From NCBI GenBank assembly GCA_034359265.1, contig CP136897.1, positions 36,939,501-37,003,500 on the forward strand: DNA of 64,000 nucleotides, in the 5' to 3' direction. A program made the position numbers and the translations under genes. The notes under the pieces were generated by a model. It was not told where the DNA came from and did not search any database. It saw only the letters and a list, made by a program, of their open reading frames with translations. Below, in pieces: positions 10,861-23,139 of the stretch; position 1 is the stretch's first letter; every line of letters begins with the position of its first letter. Origin of the DNA: Canna indica (lineage: Eukaryota > Streptophyta > Magnoliopsida > Zingiberales > Cannaceae).

Positions 10861-11063
10861 TTTTTTTTTTACTACCTATTTGATTGCACGACGAGATCAT
10901 TTTTTTTACCAATCTTTCTAACCAAACGTTAAGGACGGACGACGTCGTCGACATAAAATTTGGCTGTCGTTCGCCCGCGCAGGGCCCGCCGCAACCTCTA
11001 CGGCCGGCTCGGTCGACCAACCGACCCGAAAAATTAAAATTTGTAAATAAATAGGAGAAATAA

Positions 11064-11171
11064 CATACCAGCACTAACGCACCGGATCTCATCAGAACTC
11101 TGAATTTAAGCGTGCTTGGGCGAGAGTAGTACTAGGATGGGTGACCCCCTGGGAAGTCCTCGTGTTGCACC
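11064..11171 (+). pseudogene. 5S copy 25, 5'-truncated (type A junction)
   Basis: Starts at nt 10 after ...AATAACAT, as in copy 20, but with its own internal changes: C35T, C47T, G51T. Confidence 0.9.
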
Positions 11172-11539
11172 TTTTTTTTTTACTACCAATTTGATTGCAC
11201 GACGAGATCATTTTTTTTACCAATCTTTCTAACCAAACGTTAAGGACGGACGAAGTCGTCGACATAAAATTTGGCTGTCGATCGCCCGCGCGGGGCCCAC
11301 CGCAAACTCTACGGCCGGCTCGATCGACCAACCGACCCGAAAAATTAAATTTGTAAATAAATAAGAAATATAACATTTCAATTATTATTTTTCGTTTAAA
11401 ACGGGCGTAACTCCGTGCATTATTGTACGATTTCAGCTTTTCACGTGGCGCTAAAAGGCGCGCGAAGAGACGAAGAAAATGACCCCGAGCTATCCCTCGG
11501 ACGCTCACCCTTATTAGCCGACGATCAGAATTGCATCAT

Positions 11540-11656
11540 GGGTGCGATCATACCAGCACTAACGCACCGGATCCCATCAGAACTCCTAAGTTAAGCGTGC
11601 TTGCGCGAGAGTAGTACTAGGATGGGTGACCCCGTGGGAAGTCCTCGTGTTGCACC
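11540..11656 (+). rRNA. 5S rRNA copy 26
   Basis: Changes: G48T, G65C, C95G; same gene as copies 24 and 30. Confidence 0.95.
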
Positions 11657-12025
11657 TTTTTTTTTTACTACCTATTTGATTGCACGACGAGATCATTTTT
11701 TTTACCAATCTTTCTAACCAAACGTTAAGGACGGACGACGTCGTCGACATAAAATTTGGCTGTCGTTCGCCCGCGCAGGGCCCGCCGCAACCTCTACGGC
11801 CGGCTCGATCGACCAACCGATCCGAAAAATTAAAATTTGTAAATAAATAAGAAATATAACATTTCAATTATTATTTTTCATTTAAAACGGGCGTAACTCC
11901 GTGCATTATTGTCCGATTTCAGCTTTTCACGTGGCGCTAAAAGGCGCGCGAAGAGACGAAGAAAATGACCCCGAGCTATCCCTCGGACGCTCACCCTTAT
12001 TGGCCGACGATCAGAATTGCATGAC

Positions 12026-12142
12026 GGGTGCGATCATACCAGCATTAATGCATCGGATCCCATCAGAACTTTGAAGTTAAGCGTGCTTGGGCGAGAGTAG
12101 TACTAGGATGGGTGACCCCCTGGGAAGTCCTCGTGTTGCACC
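12026..12142 (+). rRNA. 5S rRNA copy 27
   Basis: Changes: C20T, C24T, C28T, C46T, C47T, all C to T. Confidence 0.95.
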
Positions 12143-12508
12143 TTTTTTTTTACTACATATTTGATTGCACGACGAGATCATTTTTTTTACCAATCTTTCA
12201 AAACAAACGTTAAGGACGGACGACGTCTCGACATAAAATTTGGCTGTCGATCGCCCGCGCGGGGCCCGCCGCAACCTCTACGGCCGGCTCGATCGACCAA
12301 CCGACCCGAAAAATTAAAATTTGTAAATAAATATGAAAAATAACATTTCATTTATTATTTTTCGTTTAAAACGGGCGTAACTTCGTGCATTATTGTCCGA
12401 TTTCATCTTTTCACGTTGCGATAAATGGCGCGCGAAGAGACGAAGAAAATGACCCCGATCAATCCCTCGACGCTCACCCTTATTAGCCGACGATCAGAAG
12501 TGCATGAC

Positions 12509-12625
12509 GGGTGCTTTCATACCAGCACTAACGCACCGGATCCCATGAGAACTCCGAAGTTAAGCGTGCTTGGGCGAGAGTAGTACTAGGATGGGTGAAC
12601 CCCTGGGAAGTCCTCGTGTTGCATC
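12509..12625 (+). rRNA. 5S rRNA copy 28
   Basis: Changes: G7T, A8T, C39G, C91A, C116T. Founding pattern of the G7T/A8T/C91A subfamily (also copies 32, 33, 36, 39). Confidence 0.94.
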
Positions 12626-12993
12626 TTTTTTTTTACTACCTATTTGATTGCACGACGAGATCATTTTTTTTACCAATCTTTCTAACCAAACGTTAAGGAC
12701 GGACGACGTCGTCGACATAAAATTTGGCTGTCGATCGCCCGCGCGGGGCCCGCCGCAACCTCTACGGCCGGCTCGATCGACCAACCGACCCGAAAAATTA
12801 AAATTTGTAAATAAATAAGAAAAATAACATTTCATTTATTATTTTTCGTTTAAAACGGGCGTAACTTCGTACATTATTGTCCGATTTCATCTTTTCACGT
12901 GTCGCTAAAAGGCGCGCGAAGAGACGAAGAAAATGACCCCGATCTATCCCTCGGACGCTCACCCTTATTAGCCGACGATCAGAATTGCATCAT

Positions 12994-13110
12994 GGGTGCG
13001 ATCATACCAGCACTAACGCACCGGATCCCATCAGAACTCCTAAGTTAAGCGTGCTTGCGCGAGAGTAGTACTAGGATGGGTGACCCACTGGGAAGTCCTC
13101 GTGTTGTACC
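12994..13110 (+). rRNA. 5S rRNA copy 29 (chimeric)
   Basis: Changes: G48T, G65C in the 5' part as in copies 24/26, then C94A, C114T and a downstream spacer as in truncated copy 20. The exchange point lies between nt 65 and 94. Confidence 0.94.
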
Positions 13111-13479
13111 TTTTTTTTTTACTACCAATTTGAATGCACGACGAGATCATTTTTTTTACCAATCTTTCTAACCAAAAGTTAAGGACGGACGACGTCGTCG
13201 ACATAAAATTTGGCTGTCGATCGCCCGCGCGGGGCCCGCCGCAACCTCTACGGCCGGCTCGATCGACGAACCGACCCGAAAAATTAAAATTTGTAAATAA
13301 ATAAGAAATATAACATTTCAATTATTATTTTTCGTTTAAAACGGGCGTAACTCCTTGCATTATTGACTGATTTCAGCTTTTCACGTGGCGCTAAAAGGCG
13401 CGCGAAGAGACGAAGAAAATGACCCCGAGCTATCCCTCGGACGCTCACCCTTATTAGCCGACGATCAGAATTGCATCAT

Positions 13480-13596
13480 GGGTGCGATCATACCAGCACT
13501 AACGCACCGGATCCCATCAGAACTCCTAAGTTAAGCGTGCTTGCGCGAGAGTAGTACTAGGATGGGTGACCCCGTGGGAAGTCCTCGTGTTGCACC
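13480..13596 (+). rRNA. 5S rRNA copy 30
   Basis: Changes: G48T, G65C, C95G; repeat of copy 26 at 1,940 bp. Confidence 0.95.
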
Positions 13597-13965
13597 TTTT
13601 TTTTTTACTACCTATTTGATTGCACGACGAGATCATTTTTTTTACCAATCTTTCTAACCAAACGTTAAGGACGGACGACGTCGTCGACATAAAATTTGGC
13701 TGTCGTTCGCCCGCGCAGGGCCCGCCGCAACCTCTACGGCCGGCTCGATCGACCAACCGATCCGAAAAATTAAAATTTGTAAATAAATAAGAAATATAAC
13801 ATTTCAATTATTATTTTTCATTTAAAACGGGCGTAACTCCGTGCATTATTGTCCGATTTCAGCTTTTCACGTGGCGCTAAAAGGCGCGCGAAGAGACGAA
13901 GAAAATGACCCCGAGCTATCCCTCGGACGCTCACCCTTATTGGCCGACGATCAGAATTGCATGAC

Positions 13966-14082
13966 TGGTGCGATCATACCAGCACTAATGCATCGGATCC
14001 CATCAAAACTTTGAAGTTAAGCGTGCTTGGGCGAGAGTAGTACTAGGATGGGTGACCCCCTGGGAAGTCCTCGTGTTGCACC
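13966..14082 (+). rRNA. 5S rRNA copy 31
   Basis: Changes: G1T, C24T, C28T, G41A, C46T, C47T; repeat of copy 27. Confidence 0.94.
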
Positions 14083-14448
14083 TTTTTTTTTACTACATAT
14101 TTGATTGCACGACGAGATCATTTTTTTTACCAATCTTTCAAAACAAACGTTAAGGACGGACGACGTCTCGGTATAAAATTTGGCTGTCGATCGCCCGCGC
14201 GGGGCCCGCCGCAACCTCTACGGCCGGCTCGATCGACCAACCGACCCGAAAAATTAAAATTTGTAAATAAATATGAAAAATAACATTTCATTTATTATTT
14301 TTCGTTTAAAACGGGCGTAACTTCGTGCATTATTGTCCGATTTCATCTTTTCACGTTGCGATAAATGGCGCGCGAAGAGACGAAGAAAATGACCCCGATC
14401 AATCCCTCGACGCTCACCCTTATTAGCCGACGATCAGAAGTGCATGAC

Positions 14449-14565
14449 GGGTGCTTTCATACCAGCACTAACGCACCTGATCCCATCAGAACTCCGAAGT
14501 TAAGCGTGCTTGGGCGAGAGTAGTTCTAGGATGGGTGAACCCCTGGGAAGTCCTCGTGTTGCATC
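14449..14565 (+). rRNA. 5S rRNA copy 32
   Basis: Changes: G7T, A8T, G30T, A77T, C91A, C116T; repeat of copy 28. Confidence 0.94.
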
Positions 14566-14933
14566 TTTTTTTTTACTACCTATTTGATTGCACGACGAGA
14601 TCATTTTTTTTACCAATCTTTCTAACCAAACGTTAAGGACGGACGACGTCGTCGACATAAAATTTGGCTGTCGATCGCCCGCGCGGGGCCCGCCGCAACC
14701 TCTACGGCCGGCTCGATCGACCAACCGACCCGAAAAATTAAAATTTGTAAATAAATAAGAAAAATAACATTTCATTTATTATTTTTCGTTTAAAACGGGC
14801 GTAACTTCGTACATTATTGTCCGATTTCATCTTTTCACGTGTCGCTAAAAGGCGCGCGAAGAGACGAAGAAAATGACCCCGAGCAATCCCTCGGACGCTC
14901 ACCCTTATTAGCCGACGATCAGAAGTGCATGAC

Positions 14934-15050
14934 GGGTGCTTTCATACCAGCACTAACGCACCGGATCCCATCAGAACTCCGAAGTTAAGCGTGCTTGGGC
15001 GAGAGTAGTACAGGGATGGTTGAACCTCTGGGAAGTCCTCGTGTTGTATC
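14934..15050 (+). rRNA. 5S rRNA copy 33
   Basis: Changes: G7T, A8T, T79A, A80G, G87T, C91A, C94T, C114T, C116T. Box C carries five changes. Confidence 0.92.
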
Positions 15051-15414
15051 TTTTTTTTTACTACCTATTTGATTGCACGACGAGATCATTTTTTTTACTA
15101 ATCTTTCTAACCAAACGTTAAGGACGGACGACGTCGTCGACATAAAATTTCGCTGTCGATCGCCCGCGCGGGGCCCGCCGCAACATCTACGGCCGGCTCG
15201 GTCGACCAACCGAGCCGAAAAATTAAAATTTGTAAATAAATAAGAAAAATAACATTTCAATTATTATTTTTGTTTAAAACGGGCGTAACTCCGTGCATTA
15301 TTGTCCGATTTCAGCTTTTCACTTGACGCTAAATGCGCGAAGAGACGAAGAAAATGACCCCGGGCTATCCCTCGGACGCTCACCCTTATTAGCCGATGAT
15401 CAGAAGTGCACGAA

Positions 15415-15531
15415 GGGTGCGATCATACCAGCACTAACGCACCGGATCCCATCAGAACTCCAAAGTTAAGCGTGCTTGGGCGAGAGTAGTACTAGGATGG
15501 GTGACCCCCTGGGAAGTCCTCTTGTTGCACC
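15415..15531 (+). rRNA. 5S rRNA copy 34
   Basis: Changes: G48A, G108T only. Downstream spacer lacks 13 bp between the second T8 and the ACGTTAAGG motif. Confidence 0.95.
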
Positions 15532-15886
15532 TTTTTTTTTACTACTTATTTGATTGCACGACGAGATCATTTTTTTTACCAAACGTTAAGGACGGACGAC
15601 GTCGTCGATAAAAAATTTGGCTGTCGATCGCCCGCGCGGGGCCTGCCGCAACCTCTATGGCCGGCTCGATCGACCAACCGACCCGAAAAATTAAAATATG
15701 TAAATAAATAAGAAAAATAACATTTCAATTATTATTTTTCGTTTAAAACGGGCGTAAATCCGTGCATTATTGTCCGATTTCAGCTTTTCACGTGGCGCTA
15801 AAAGGCGCGCGAAGAGACGAAGAAAATGACCTTGAGCTATCCCTCGGACGCTCACCCTTATTAGCCGACGATCAGAAGTGCACGAC

Positions 15887-16003
15887 GGTTGCGATCATAC
15901 CAGCACTAACGCACCAGATCCCATCAGAACTCCGAAGTTAAGCGTGCTTGGGCGAGAGTAGTACTAGGATGGGTGACCGCCTGGGAAGTCCTCGTGTTGC
16001 ATC
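15887..16003 (+). rRNA. 5S rRNA copy 35
   Basis: Changes: G3T, G30A, C93G, C116T. G3T with C116T leaves a U-U mismatch in helix I. Confidence 0.94.
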
Positions 16004-16372
16004 TTTTTTTTTACTACCTATTTGATTGAACGACGAGATCATTTTTTTTACCAATCTTTCTAACCAAACGTTAAGGACGGATGACGTCGTCGACATAAAA
16101 TTTTAGTCTCGATCGCTCGCGCGGGGCCCAGCCGCAACCTCTTCGGCCGGCTCGATCGACCAACCGACTCGAAAAGTTAAAATTTGTAAATAAATAAGAA
16201 AAATAACATTTCAATTATTATTTTTCGTTTAAAACGGGCGTAACTTCGTGCATTATTGTCCGATTTCATCTTTTCACGTGGCGCTAAAAGGCGCGCGAAG
16301 AGACGAAGAAAATGACCCCGAGCAATCCCTCGGACGCTCACCCTTATTAGCCGACGATCAGAAGTGCATGAC

Positions 16373-16489
16373 GGGTGCTTTCATACCAGCACTAACGCAC
16401 CGGATCCCATCAGAACTCCGAAGTTAAGCGTGCTTGGGCGAGAGTAGTACTGGGATGGTTGAACCTCTGGGAAGTCCTCGTGTTGTATC
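16373..16489 (+). rRNA. 5S rRNA copy 36
   Basis: Changes: G7T, A8T, A80G, G87T, C91A, C94T, C114T, C116T; repeat of copy 33 at 1,439 bp. Confidence 0.92.
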
Positions 16490-16853
16490 TTTTTTTTTAC
16501 TACCTATTTGATTGCACGACGAGATCATTTTTTTTACTAATCTTTCTAACCAAACGTTAAGGACGGACGACGTCGTCGACATAAAATTTCGCTGTCGATC
16601 GCCCGCGCGGGGCCCGCCGCAACATCTACGGCCGGCTCGATCGACCAACCGACTCGAAAAATTAAAATTTGTAAATAAATAAGAAAAATAACATTTCAAT
16701 TATTATTTTTGTTTAAAACGGGCGTAACTCCGTGCATTATTGTCCGATTTCAGCTTTTCACGTGACGCTAAATGCGCGAAGAGACGAAGAAAATGACCCC
16801 GGGCTATCCCTCGGACGCTCACCCTTATTAGCCGATGATCAGAAGTGCACGAA

Positions 16854-16970
16854 GGGTGCGATCATACCAGCACTAACGCACCGGAACCCATCAGAACTCC
16901 AAAGTTAAGCGTGCTTGGGCGAGAGTAGTACTAGGATGGGTGACCCCCTGGGAAGTCCTCGTGTTGCACC
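16854..16970 (+). rRNA. 5S rRNA copy 37
   Basis: Changes: T33A, G48A; repeat of copy 34, with the same 13-bp spacer deletion downstream. Confidence 0.95.
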
Positions 16971-17325
16971 TTTTTTTTTACTACTTATTTGATTGCACGA
17001 CGAGATCATTTTTTTTACCAAACGTTAAGGACGGACGACGTCGTCGATAAAATATTTGGCTGTCGATCGCCCGCGCGGGGCCTGCCGCAAACTCTACGGC
17101 CGGCTCGATCGACCAACCGACCCGAAAAATTAAAATATGTAAATAAATAAGAAAAATAACATTTCAATTATTATTTTTCATTTAAAACGGGCGTAACTCC
17201 GTGCATTATTGTCCGATTTCAGCTTTTCACGTGGCGCTAAAAGGCGCGCGAAGAGACGAAGAAAATGACCCTGAGCTATCCCTCGGACGCTCACCCTTAT
17301 TAGCCGACGATCAGAAGTGCACGAC

Positions 17326-17442
17326 GGTTGCGATCATACCAGCACTAACGCACCAGATCCCATCAGAACTCCGAAGTTAAGCGTGCTTGGGCGAGAGTAG
17401 TACTAGGATGGGTGACCGCCTGGGAAGTCCTCGTGTTGCATC
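17326..17442 (+). rRNA. 5S rRNA copy 38
   Basis: Changes: G3T, G30A, C93G, C116T; identical gene to copy 35. Confidence 0.94.
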
Positions 17443-17809
17443 TTTTTTTTTACTACCTATTTGATTGAACGACGAGATCATTTTTTTTACCAATCTTTCT
17501 AACCAAACGTTAAGGACGGACGACGTCGTCGACATAAAATTTTAGTCTCGATGGCCCGCGCGGGGCCCGCCGCAACCTCTTCGGCCGGCTCGATCGACCA
17601 ACCGACTCGAAAAGTTAAAATTTGTAAATAAATAAGAAAAATAACATTTCAATTATTATTTTTCGTTTAAAACGGGCGTAACTTGTGCATTATTGTCCGA
17701 TTTCATCTTTTCACGTGGCGCTAAAAGGCGCGCGAAGAGACGAAGAAAATGACCCCGAGCAATCCCTCGGACGCTCACCCTTATTAGCCGACGATCAGAA
17801 GTGCATGAC

Positions 17810-17926
17810 GGGTGCTTTCATACCAACACTAACGCACCGGATCCCATCAGAACTCCGAAGTTAAGCGTGCTTGGGCGAGAGTAGTACTAGGATGGGTGAA
17901 CCCCTGGAAAGTCCTCGTGTTGCATC
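17810..17926 (+). rRNA. 5S rRNA copy 39
   Basis: Changes: G7T, A8T, G17A, C91A, G99A, C116T. Confidence 0.94.
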
Positions 17927-18291
17927 TTTTTTTTTACTACCTATTTGATTGCACGACGAGATCATTTTTTTTACTAATCTTTCTAACCAAACGTTAAGGA
18001 CGGACGACGTCGTCGACATAAAATATCGCTGTCGATAGACCGCGCGGGGGCCGCCGCAACCTCTACGGCCGGCTCGATCGACCAACCGACCCGAAAAATT
18101 AAAATTTGTAAATAAATAAGAAAAATAACATTTCAATTATTATTTTTGTTTAAAACGGGCGTAACTCCGTGCATTATTGTCCGATTTCAGCTTTTCACGT
18201 GGCGCTAAAAGGCGCGAAGAGACGAAGAAAATGACCCCGGGCTATCCCTCGGACGCTCACCCTTATTAGTCGACGATCAGAAGTGCACGAC

Positions 18292-18407
18292 GGGTGCGAT
18301 CATACCAGCACTAACGCACCGGATCCCATCAAAACTCCGAAGTTAAGCGTGCTTGGGCGAGAGTAGTACTAGGATGGGTGACCCCTGGGAAGTCCTCGTG
18401 TTGCACC
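18292..18407 (+). rRNA. 5S rRNA copy 40
   Basis: 116 nt: one C lost from the C-run at nt 91-95. Change: G41A. Confidence 0.93.
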
Positions 18408-18775
18408 TTTTTTTTTACTACCTATTTGATTGCACGACGAGATCATTTTTTTTACAAATCTTTCTAACCAAACGTTAAGGACGGACGACGTCGTCGACAT
18501 AAAATTTGGCTATCGATCGCCCGCGCGGGGCCCGCCGCAAACTCTACGACCGGCTCGATCGACCAACCGACCCGAAAAATTAAAATTTGTAAATAAGTAA
18601 GAAAAATAACATTTCAATTGTTATTTTTCGTTTAAAACGGGCGTAACTCCGTGCATTATTGTCCGATTTCAGCTTTTCACGTGGCGCTAAAAGGCGCGCG
18701 AAGAGACGAAGAAAATGACCCCGAGCTATCCCTCGGACACTCACCCTTATTAGCCGACGATCAGAAGTGCACGAC

Positions 18776-18892
18776 GGGTGCGATCATACCAGCACTAACG
18801 CACCGGATCCCGTCAAAACTCCGAAGTTAAACGTGCTTGGGCGAGAGTACTACTAGGATGGGTGACCCCCTGGGAAGTCCTCGTGTTGCACC
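18776..18892 (+). rRNA. 5S rRNA copy 41
   Basis: Changes: A37G, G41A, G56A, G75C. Confidence 0.95.
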
Positions 18893-19260
18893 TTTTTTTT
18901 TACTACCTATTTGATTGCACGACGAGATCATTTTTTTTACCAATCTTTCTAACCAAACGTTAAGGACGGACGACGTCGTCGACATAAAATTTGGCTCTCG
19001 ATCGCCCGCGCGGGGCCCCCCGCAAGCTCTACGGCCGGCTCGATCGACCAACCGACCCGAAAAATTAAAATTTGTAAATATATAAGAAAAATAATATTTC
19101 AATTATTATTTTTCGTTTAAAACCGGCGTAACTTCGTGCATTATTGTCCGATTTCATCTTTTCACGTGGCGCTAAAAGGCGCGCGAAGAGACGAAGAAAA
19201 TGACCCCGAGCTATCCCTCGGACGCTCACCCTTATTAGCCGACGATCAGAAGTGCACGAC

Positions 19261-19377
19261 GGGTGCGATCATACCAGCACTAACGCACCGGATCCCATCA
19301 GAACTCCGAAGTTAAGCTTGCTTGGGCGAGAGTAGTACTAGGATGGGTGACCCCCTGGGAAGTCCTCGTGTTGCACC
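19261..19377 (+). rRNA. 5S rRNA copy 42, closest to consensus
   Basis: A single change, G58T in box A. Best intact gene body in the window, but its T-tract is interrupted by G (TTGTTTTTT). Confidence 0.97.
19310..19357 (+). promoter_or_regulatory. Internal control region of 5S gene (copy 42 as example)
   Basis: By the positions known from Xenopus and Arabidopsis 5S genes, box A is about nt 50-64 (19310-19324), the intermediate element nt 67-72 (19327-19332) and box C nt 80-97 (19340-19357). This copy is consensus here apart from G58T in box A. The element binds TFIIIA and is present in all copies not truncated at the 3' side. Exact borders are carried over from other species, not read here. 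Confidence 0.8.
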
Positions 19378-19745
19378 TTGTTTTTTACTACCTATTTGAT
19401 TGCACGACGAGATCATTATTTTTACCAATCTTTCTAACAAAACGTTAAGGACGGACGACGTCGTCGACATAAAATTTGGATGTCGATCGCCCGCGCGGGG
19501 CCCGCCGTAACCTCTACGGCCGGCTCGATCGACCAACCGACCCGAAAACTTAAAATTTGTAAATAAATAAGAAAAATAACATTTCAATTATTATTTTTCG
19601 TTTAAAACGGGCGTAACTCCGTGCATTATTGTCCGATTTTAGCTTTTCACGTGGCGCTAAAAGGCGCGCGAAGAGACGAAGAAAATGACCCCGAGCTATC
19701 CCTCGGACGCTCACCCTTATTAGCCGACGATCAGAAGTGCATCAC

Positions 19746-19862
19746 GAGTGTGATCATACCAGCACCAACGCACCTGATTCCATCAGAACTCCGAAGTTAA
19801 GCGTGCTTGGGCGAGACTAGTACTAGGATGGGTGACCCCCTGTGAAGTCCTCGTGTTGCACC
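19746..19862 (+). rRNA. 5S rRNA copy 43
   Basis: Changes: G2A, C6T, T21C, G30T, C34T, G72C, G98T. Confidence 0.93.
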
Positions 19863-20230
19863 TTTTTTTTTACTACCTATTTGATTGCACGACGAGATCA
19901 TTTTTTTTACCAATCTTTCTAACCAAACGTTAAGGACGGACGACGTCGTCGACATAAGATTTGGCTGTCGATCGCCCGCGCGGGGCCCGCCGCAACCTCT
20001 ACGGCCGGCTTGATCGACCAACCGACCCGAAAAATTAAAATTTTCAAATAAATAAGAAAAATAACATTTCAATTATTATTTTTCGTTTAAAACGGGCGTA
20101 ACTCCGTGCATTATTGTCCGATTTCATCTTTTCACGTGGCGCTAAAAGGCGTGCGAAGAGACGAAGAAAATGACCCCGAGCTATCCCTCGGACGTTCACC
20201 CTTATTAGCCGACGATCAGAAGTGCACGAA

Positions 20231-20347
20231 GGGTGCGATCATACCAGCATAAACGCACCGTATCCCATCAGAACTACGAAGTTAAGCGTGCTTGGGCGAG
20301 AGTAGTACTAGGATGGGTGACCCCCTAGGAAGTCCTCTTGTTGCACC
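20231..20347 (+). rRNA. 5S rRNA copy 44
   Basis: Changes: C20T, T21A, G31T, C46A, G97A, G108T. Confidence 0.94.
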
Positions 20348-20715
20348 TTTTTTTTTACTACCTATTTGATTGCACGACGAGATCATTTTTTTTACCAATC
20401 TTTCTAACCAAACGTTAAGGACGGACGACGTCGTCGACATAAAATTTGGCTGTCGATCGCCCGCGCGGGTCCCGCCGCAACCTCCTCGGCCGGCTCGATC
20501 GACCAACCGACCCGAAAAATTAAAATTTGTAAATAAATAAGAAAAATAATATTTCAATTATTATTTTTCGTTTAAAACGGGCGTAACTCCGTGCATTATT
20601 GTCCGATTTCAGCTTTTCACGTGGCGCTAAAAGACGCGCCAAGAGACGAAGAAAATGACCCCGAGCTATCGCTCGGACGCTCACCCTTATTAGCCGACGA
20701 TCAGAAGTGCATGAC

Positions 20716-20832
20716 GGGTGCGATCATATCAGCACTAACGCACCGGATCCCATGAAAACTCCGAAGTTAAGCGTGCTTGGGCGAGAGTAGTACTAGGATG
20801 GGTGAACCCCTGGGAAGTCCTCGTGTTGCAGC
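20716..20832 (+). rRNA. 5S rRNA copy 45
   Basis: Changes: C14T, C39G, G41A, C91A, C116G. First half of the 970-bp dimer. Confidence 0.94.
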
Positions 20833-21200
20833 TTTTTTTTTACTACCTATTTGATTGCACGACGAGATCATTTTTTTTACCAATCTTTCTAACCAAATGT
20901 TAAGGACGGACGACGTTGTCGACATAAAATTTGACTGTCGATCGCCCGCGCGGGGCCCGCCGCAACCTCTACGGCCGTCTCGATCGACCAACCGACCCAA
21001 AAAATTAAAATTTGTAAATAAATAAGAAAAATAACATTTCAATTATTATTTTTCGTTTAAAACGGGCGTAACTCCGTGCATTATTGTCCGATTTCAGCTT
21101 TTCACGTGGCGCTAAAAGGCGCGCGAAGAGACGAAGAAAATGACCCAGAGCTATCCCTCGGACGCTCACCCTTATTAGCCGACGATCAGAAGTGCATGAT

Positions 21201-21317
21201 GGGTGCGATCATACCAGCACTAACGCACCAGATCCCTTCAGAACTCCGAAGTTAAGCGTGCTTGGGCGAGAGTAGTACTAGGATGGGTGACCCCCTAGGA
21301 AGTCCTCGTGTTGCACC
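21201..21317 (+). rRNA. 5S rRNA copy 46
   Basis: Changes: G30A, A37T, G97A. Second half of the 970-bp dimer. Confidence 0.95.
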
Positions 21318-21685
21318 TTTTTTTTTACTACCTATTTGATTGCACGACGAGATAATTTTTTTTACCAATCTTTCTAACCAAACGTTAAGGACGGACGATG
21401 TCGTCGAAATAAAATTTGGGTGTCGATCGCCCGCGCGGGGCCCGCCGCAACCTCTACGTCCGGCTCGATCGACCAACCGACCCGAAAAATTAAAATTTGT
21501 AAATAAATAAGAAAAATAACATTTCAATTATTATTTTTCGTTTAAAACGGGCGTAACTCCGTGCATTATTGTCCGATTTCAGCTTTTCACGTGGCGCTAA
21601 AAGACGCGCCAAGAGACGAAGAAAATGACCCCGAGCTATCGCTCGGACGCTCACCCTTATTAGCCGACGATCAGAAGTGCATGAC

Positions 21686-21802
21686 GGGTGCGATCATATC
21701 AGCATTAACGCACCGGATCCCATCAAAACTCCGAAGTTAAGCGTGCTTGGGCGAGAGTAGTACTAGGATGGGTGAACCCCTGGGAAGTCCTCGTGTTGCA
21801 GC
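21686..21802 (+). rRNA. 5S rRNA copy 47
   Basis: Changes: C14T, C20T, G41A, C91A, C116G; repeat of copy 45. Confidence 0.94.
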
Positions 21803-22170
21803 TTTTTTTTTACTACCTATTTGATTGCACGACGAGATCATTTTTTTTACCAATCTTTCTAACCAAATGTTAAGGACGGACGACGTTGTCGACATAAAAT
21901 TTGACTGCCGATCGCCCGCGCGGGGCCCGCCGCAACCTCTACGGCCGTCTCGATCGACCAACCGACCCAAAAAATTAAAATTTGTAAGTAAATAAGAAAA
22001 ATAACATTTCAATTATTATTTTTCGTTTAAAACGGGCGTAACTCCGTGCATTATTGTCCGATTTCAGCTTTTCACGTGGCGCTAAAAGGCGCGCGAAGAG
22101 ACGAAGAAAATGACCCAGAGCTATCCCTCGGACGCTCACCCTTATTAGCCGACGATCAGAAGTGCATGAT

Positions 22171-22286
22171 GGGTGCGATCATACCAGCACTAACGCACCA
22201 GATCCCTTCAAAACTCCGAAGTTAAGTGTGCTTGGGCGAGAGTAGTACTAGGATGGGTGACCCCTGGGAAGTCCTCGTGTTGCAGC
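22171..22286 (+). rRNA. 5S rRNA copy 48 (chimeric)
   Basis: 5' part like copies 46/49 (G30A, A37T, plus G41A, C57T), 3' part and downstream spacer like copy 47 (C116G, GACTGCCGATCG spacer). One C is lost from nt 91-95. Exchange point between nt 57 and 91. Confidence 0.93.
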
Positions 22287-22654
22287 TTTTTTTTTACTAC
22301 CTATTTGATTGCACGACGAGATCATTTTTTTTACCAATCTTTCTAACCAAATGTTAAGGACGGACGACGTTGTCGACATAAAATTTGACTGCCGATCGCC
22401 CGCGCGGGGCCCGCCGCAACCTCTACGGCCGTCTCGATCGACCAACCGACCCAAAAAATTAAAATTTGTAAGTAAATAAGAAAAATAACATTTCAATTAT
22501 TATTTTTCGTTTAAAACGGGCGTAACTCCGTGCATTATTGTCCGATTTCAGCTTTTCACGTGGCGCTAAAAGGCGCGCGAAGAGACGAAGAAAATGACCC
22601 AGAGCTATCCCTCGGACGCTCACCCTTATTAGCCGACGATCAGAAGTGCATGAT

Positions 22655-22771
22655 GGGTGCGATCATACCAGCACTAACGCACCAGATCCCTTCAAAACTC
22701 CGAAGTTAAGTGTGCTTGGGCGAGAGTAGTACTAGGATGGGTGACCCCCTAGGAAGTCCTCGTGTTGCACC
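22655..22771 (+). rRNA. 5S rRNA copy 49
   Basis: Changes: G30A, A37T, G41A, C57T, G97A. Same 5' part as copy 48, 3' part as copy 46. Confidence 0.95.
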
Positions 22772-23139
22772 TTTTTTTTTACTACCTATTTGATTGCACG
22801 ACGAGATAATTTTTTTTACCAATCTTTCTAACCAAACGTTAAGGACGGACGATGTCGTCGAAATAAAATTTGGCTGTCGATCGCCCCCGCGGGGCCCGCC
22901 GCAACCTCTACGTCCGGCTCGATCGACCAACCGACCCGAAAAATTAAAATTTGTAAATAAATAAGAAAAATAACATTTCAATTATTATTTTTCGTTTAAA
23001 ACGGGCGTAACTCCGTGCATTATTGTCCGATTTCAGCTTTTCACGTGGCGCTAAAAGGCGCGCGAAGAGACGAAGAAAATGACGCCGAGCTATCCCTCGG
23101 ATGCTCACCCTTATTAGCCGACGATCAGAAGTGCATGAT

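Larger units (their letters stand above)
11540..14933 (+). repeat. Three-unit block repeated at 1,940 bp
   Basis: Copies 26-28 (11540-12993) recur as 30-32 (13480-14933), with the shared shortened palindrome GACGTCTCG after copies 27 and 31 and ATAAATGGC upstream of 28 and 32. Copy 29 lies between. Confidence 0.88.
14934..17809 (+). repeat. 1,439-bp trimer, two tandem copies
   Basis: Copies 33-35 recur as 36-38 with the same gene changes, the same 13-bp spacer deletion after 34/37 and the same TTTTAGTCTCGAT variant after 35/38. Confidence 0.9.
20716..22654 (+). repeat. 970-bp dimer, two tandem copies
   Basis: Copies 45-46 recur as 47-48. AAGACGCGCCAAGAG upstream of 45 and 47 and the GACGTTGTCGACAT spacer mark the pair. 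Copy 48 switches type inside the gene. Confidence 0.88.
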
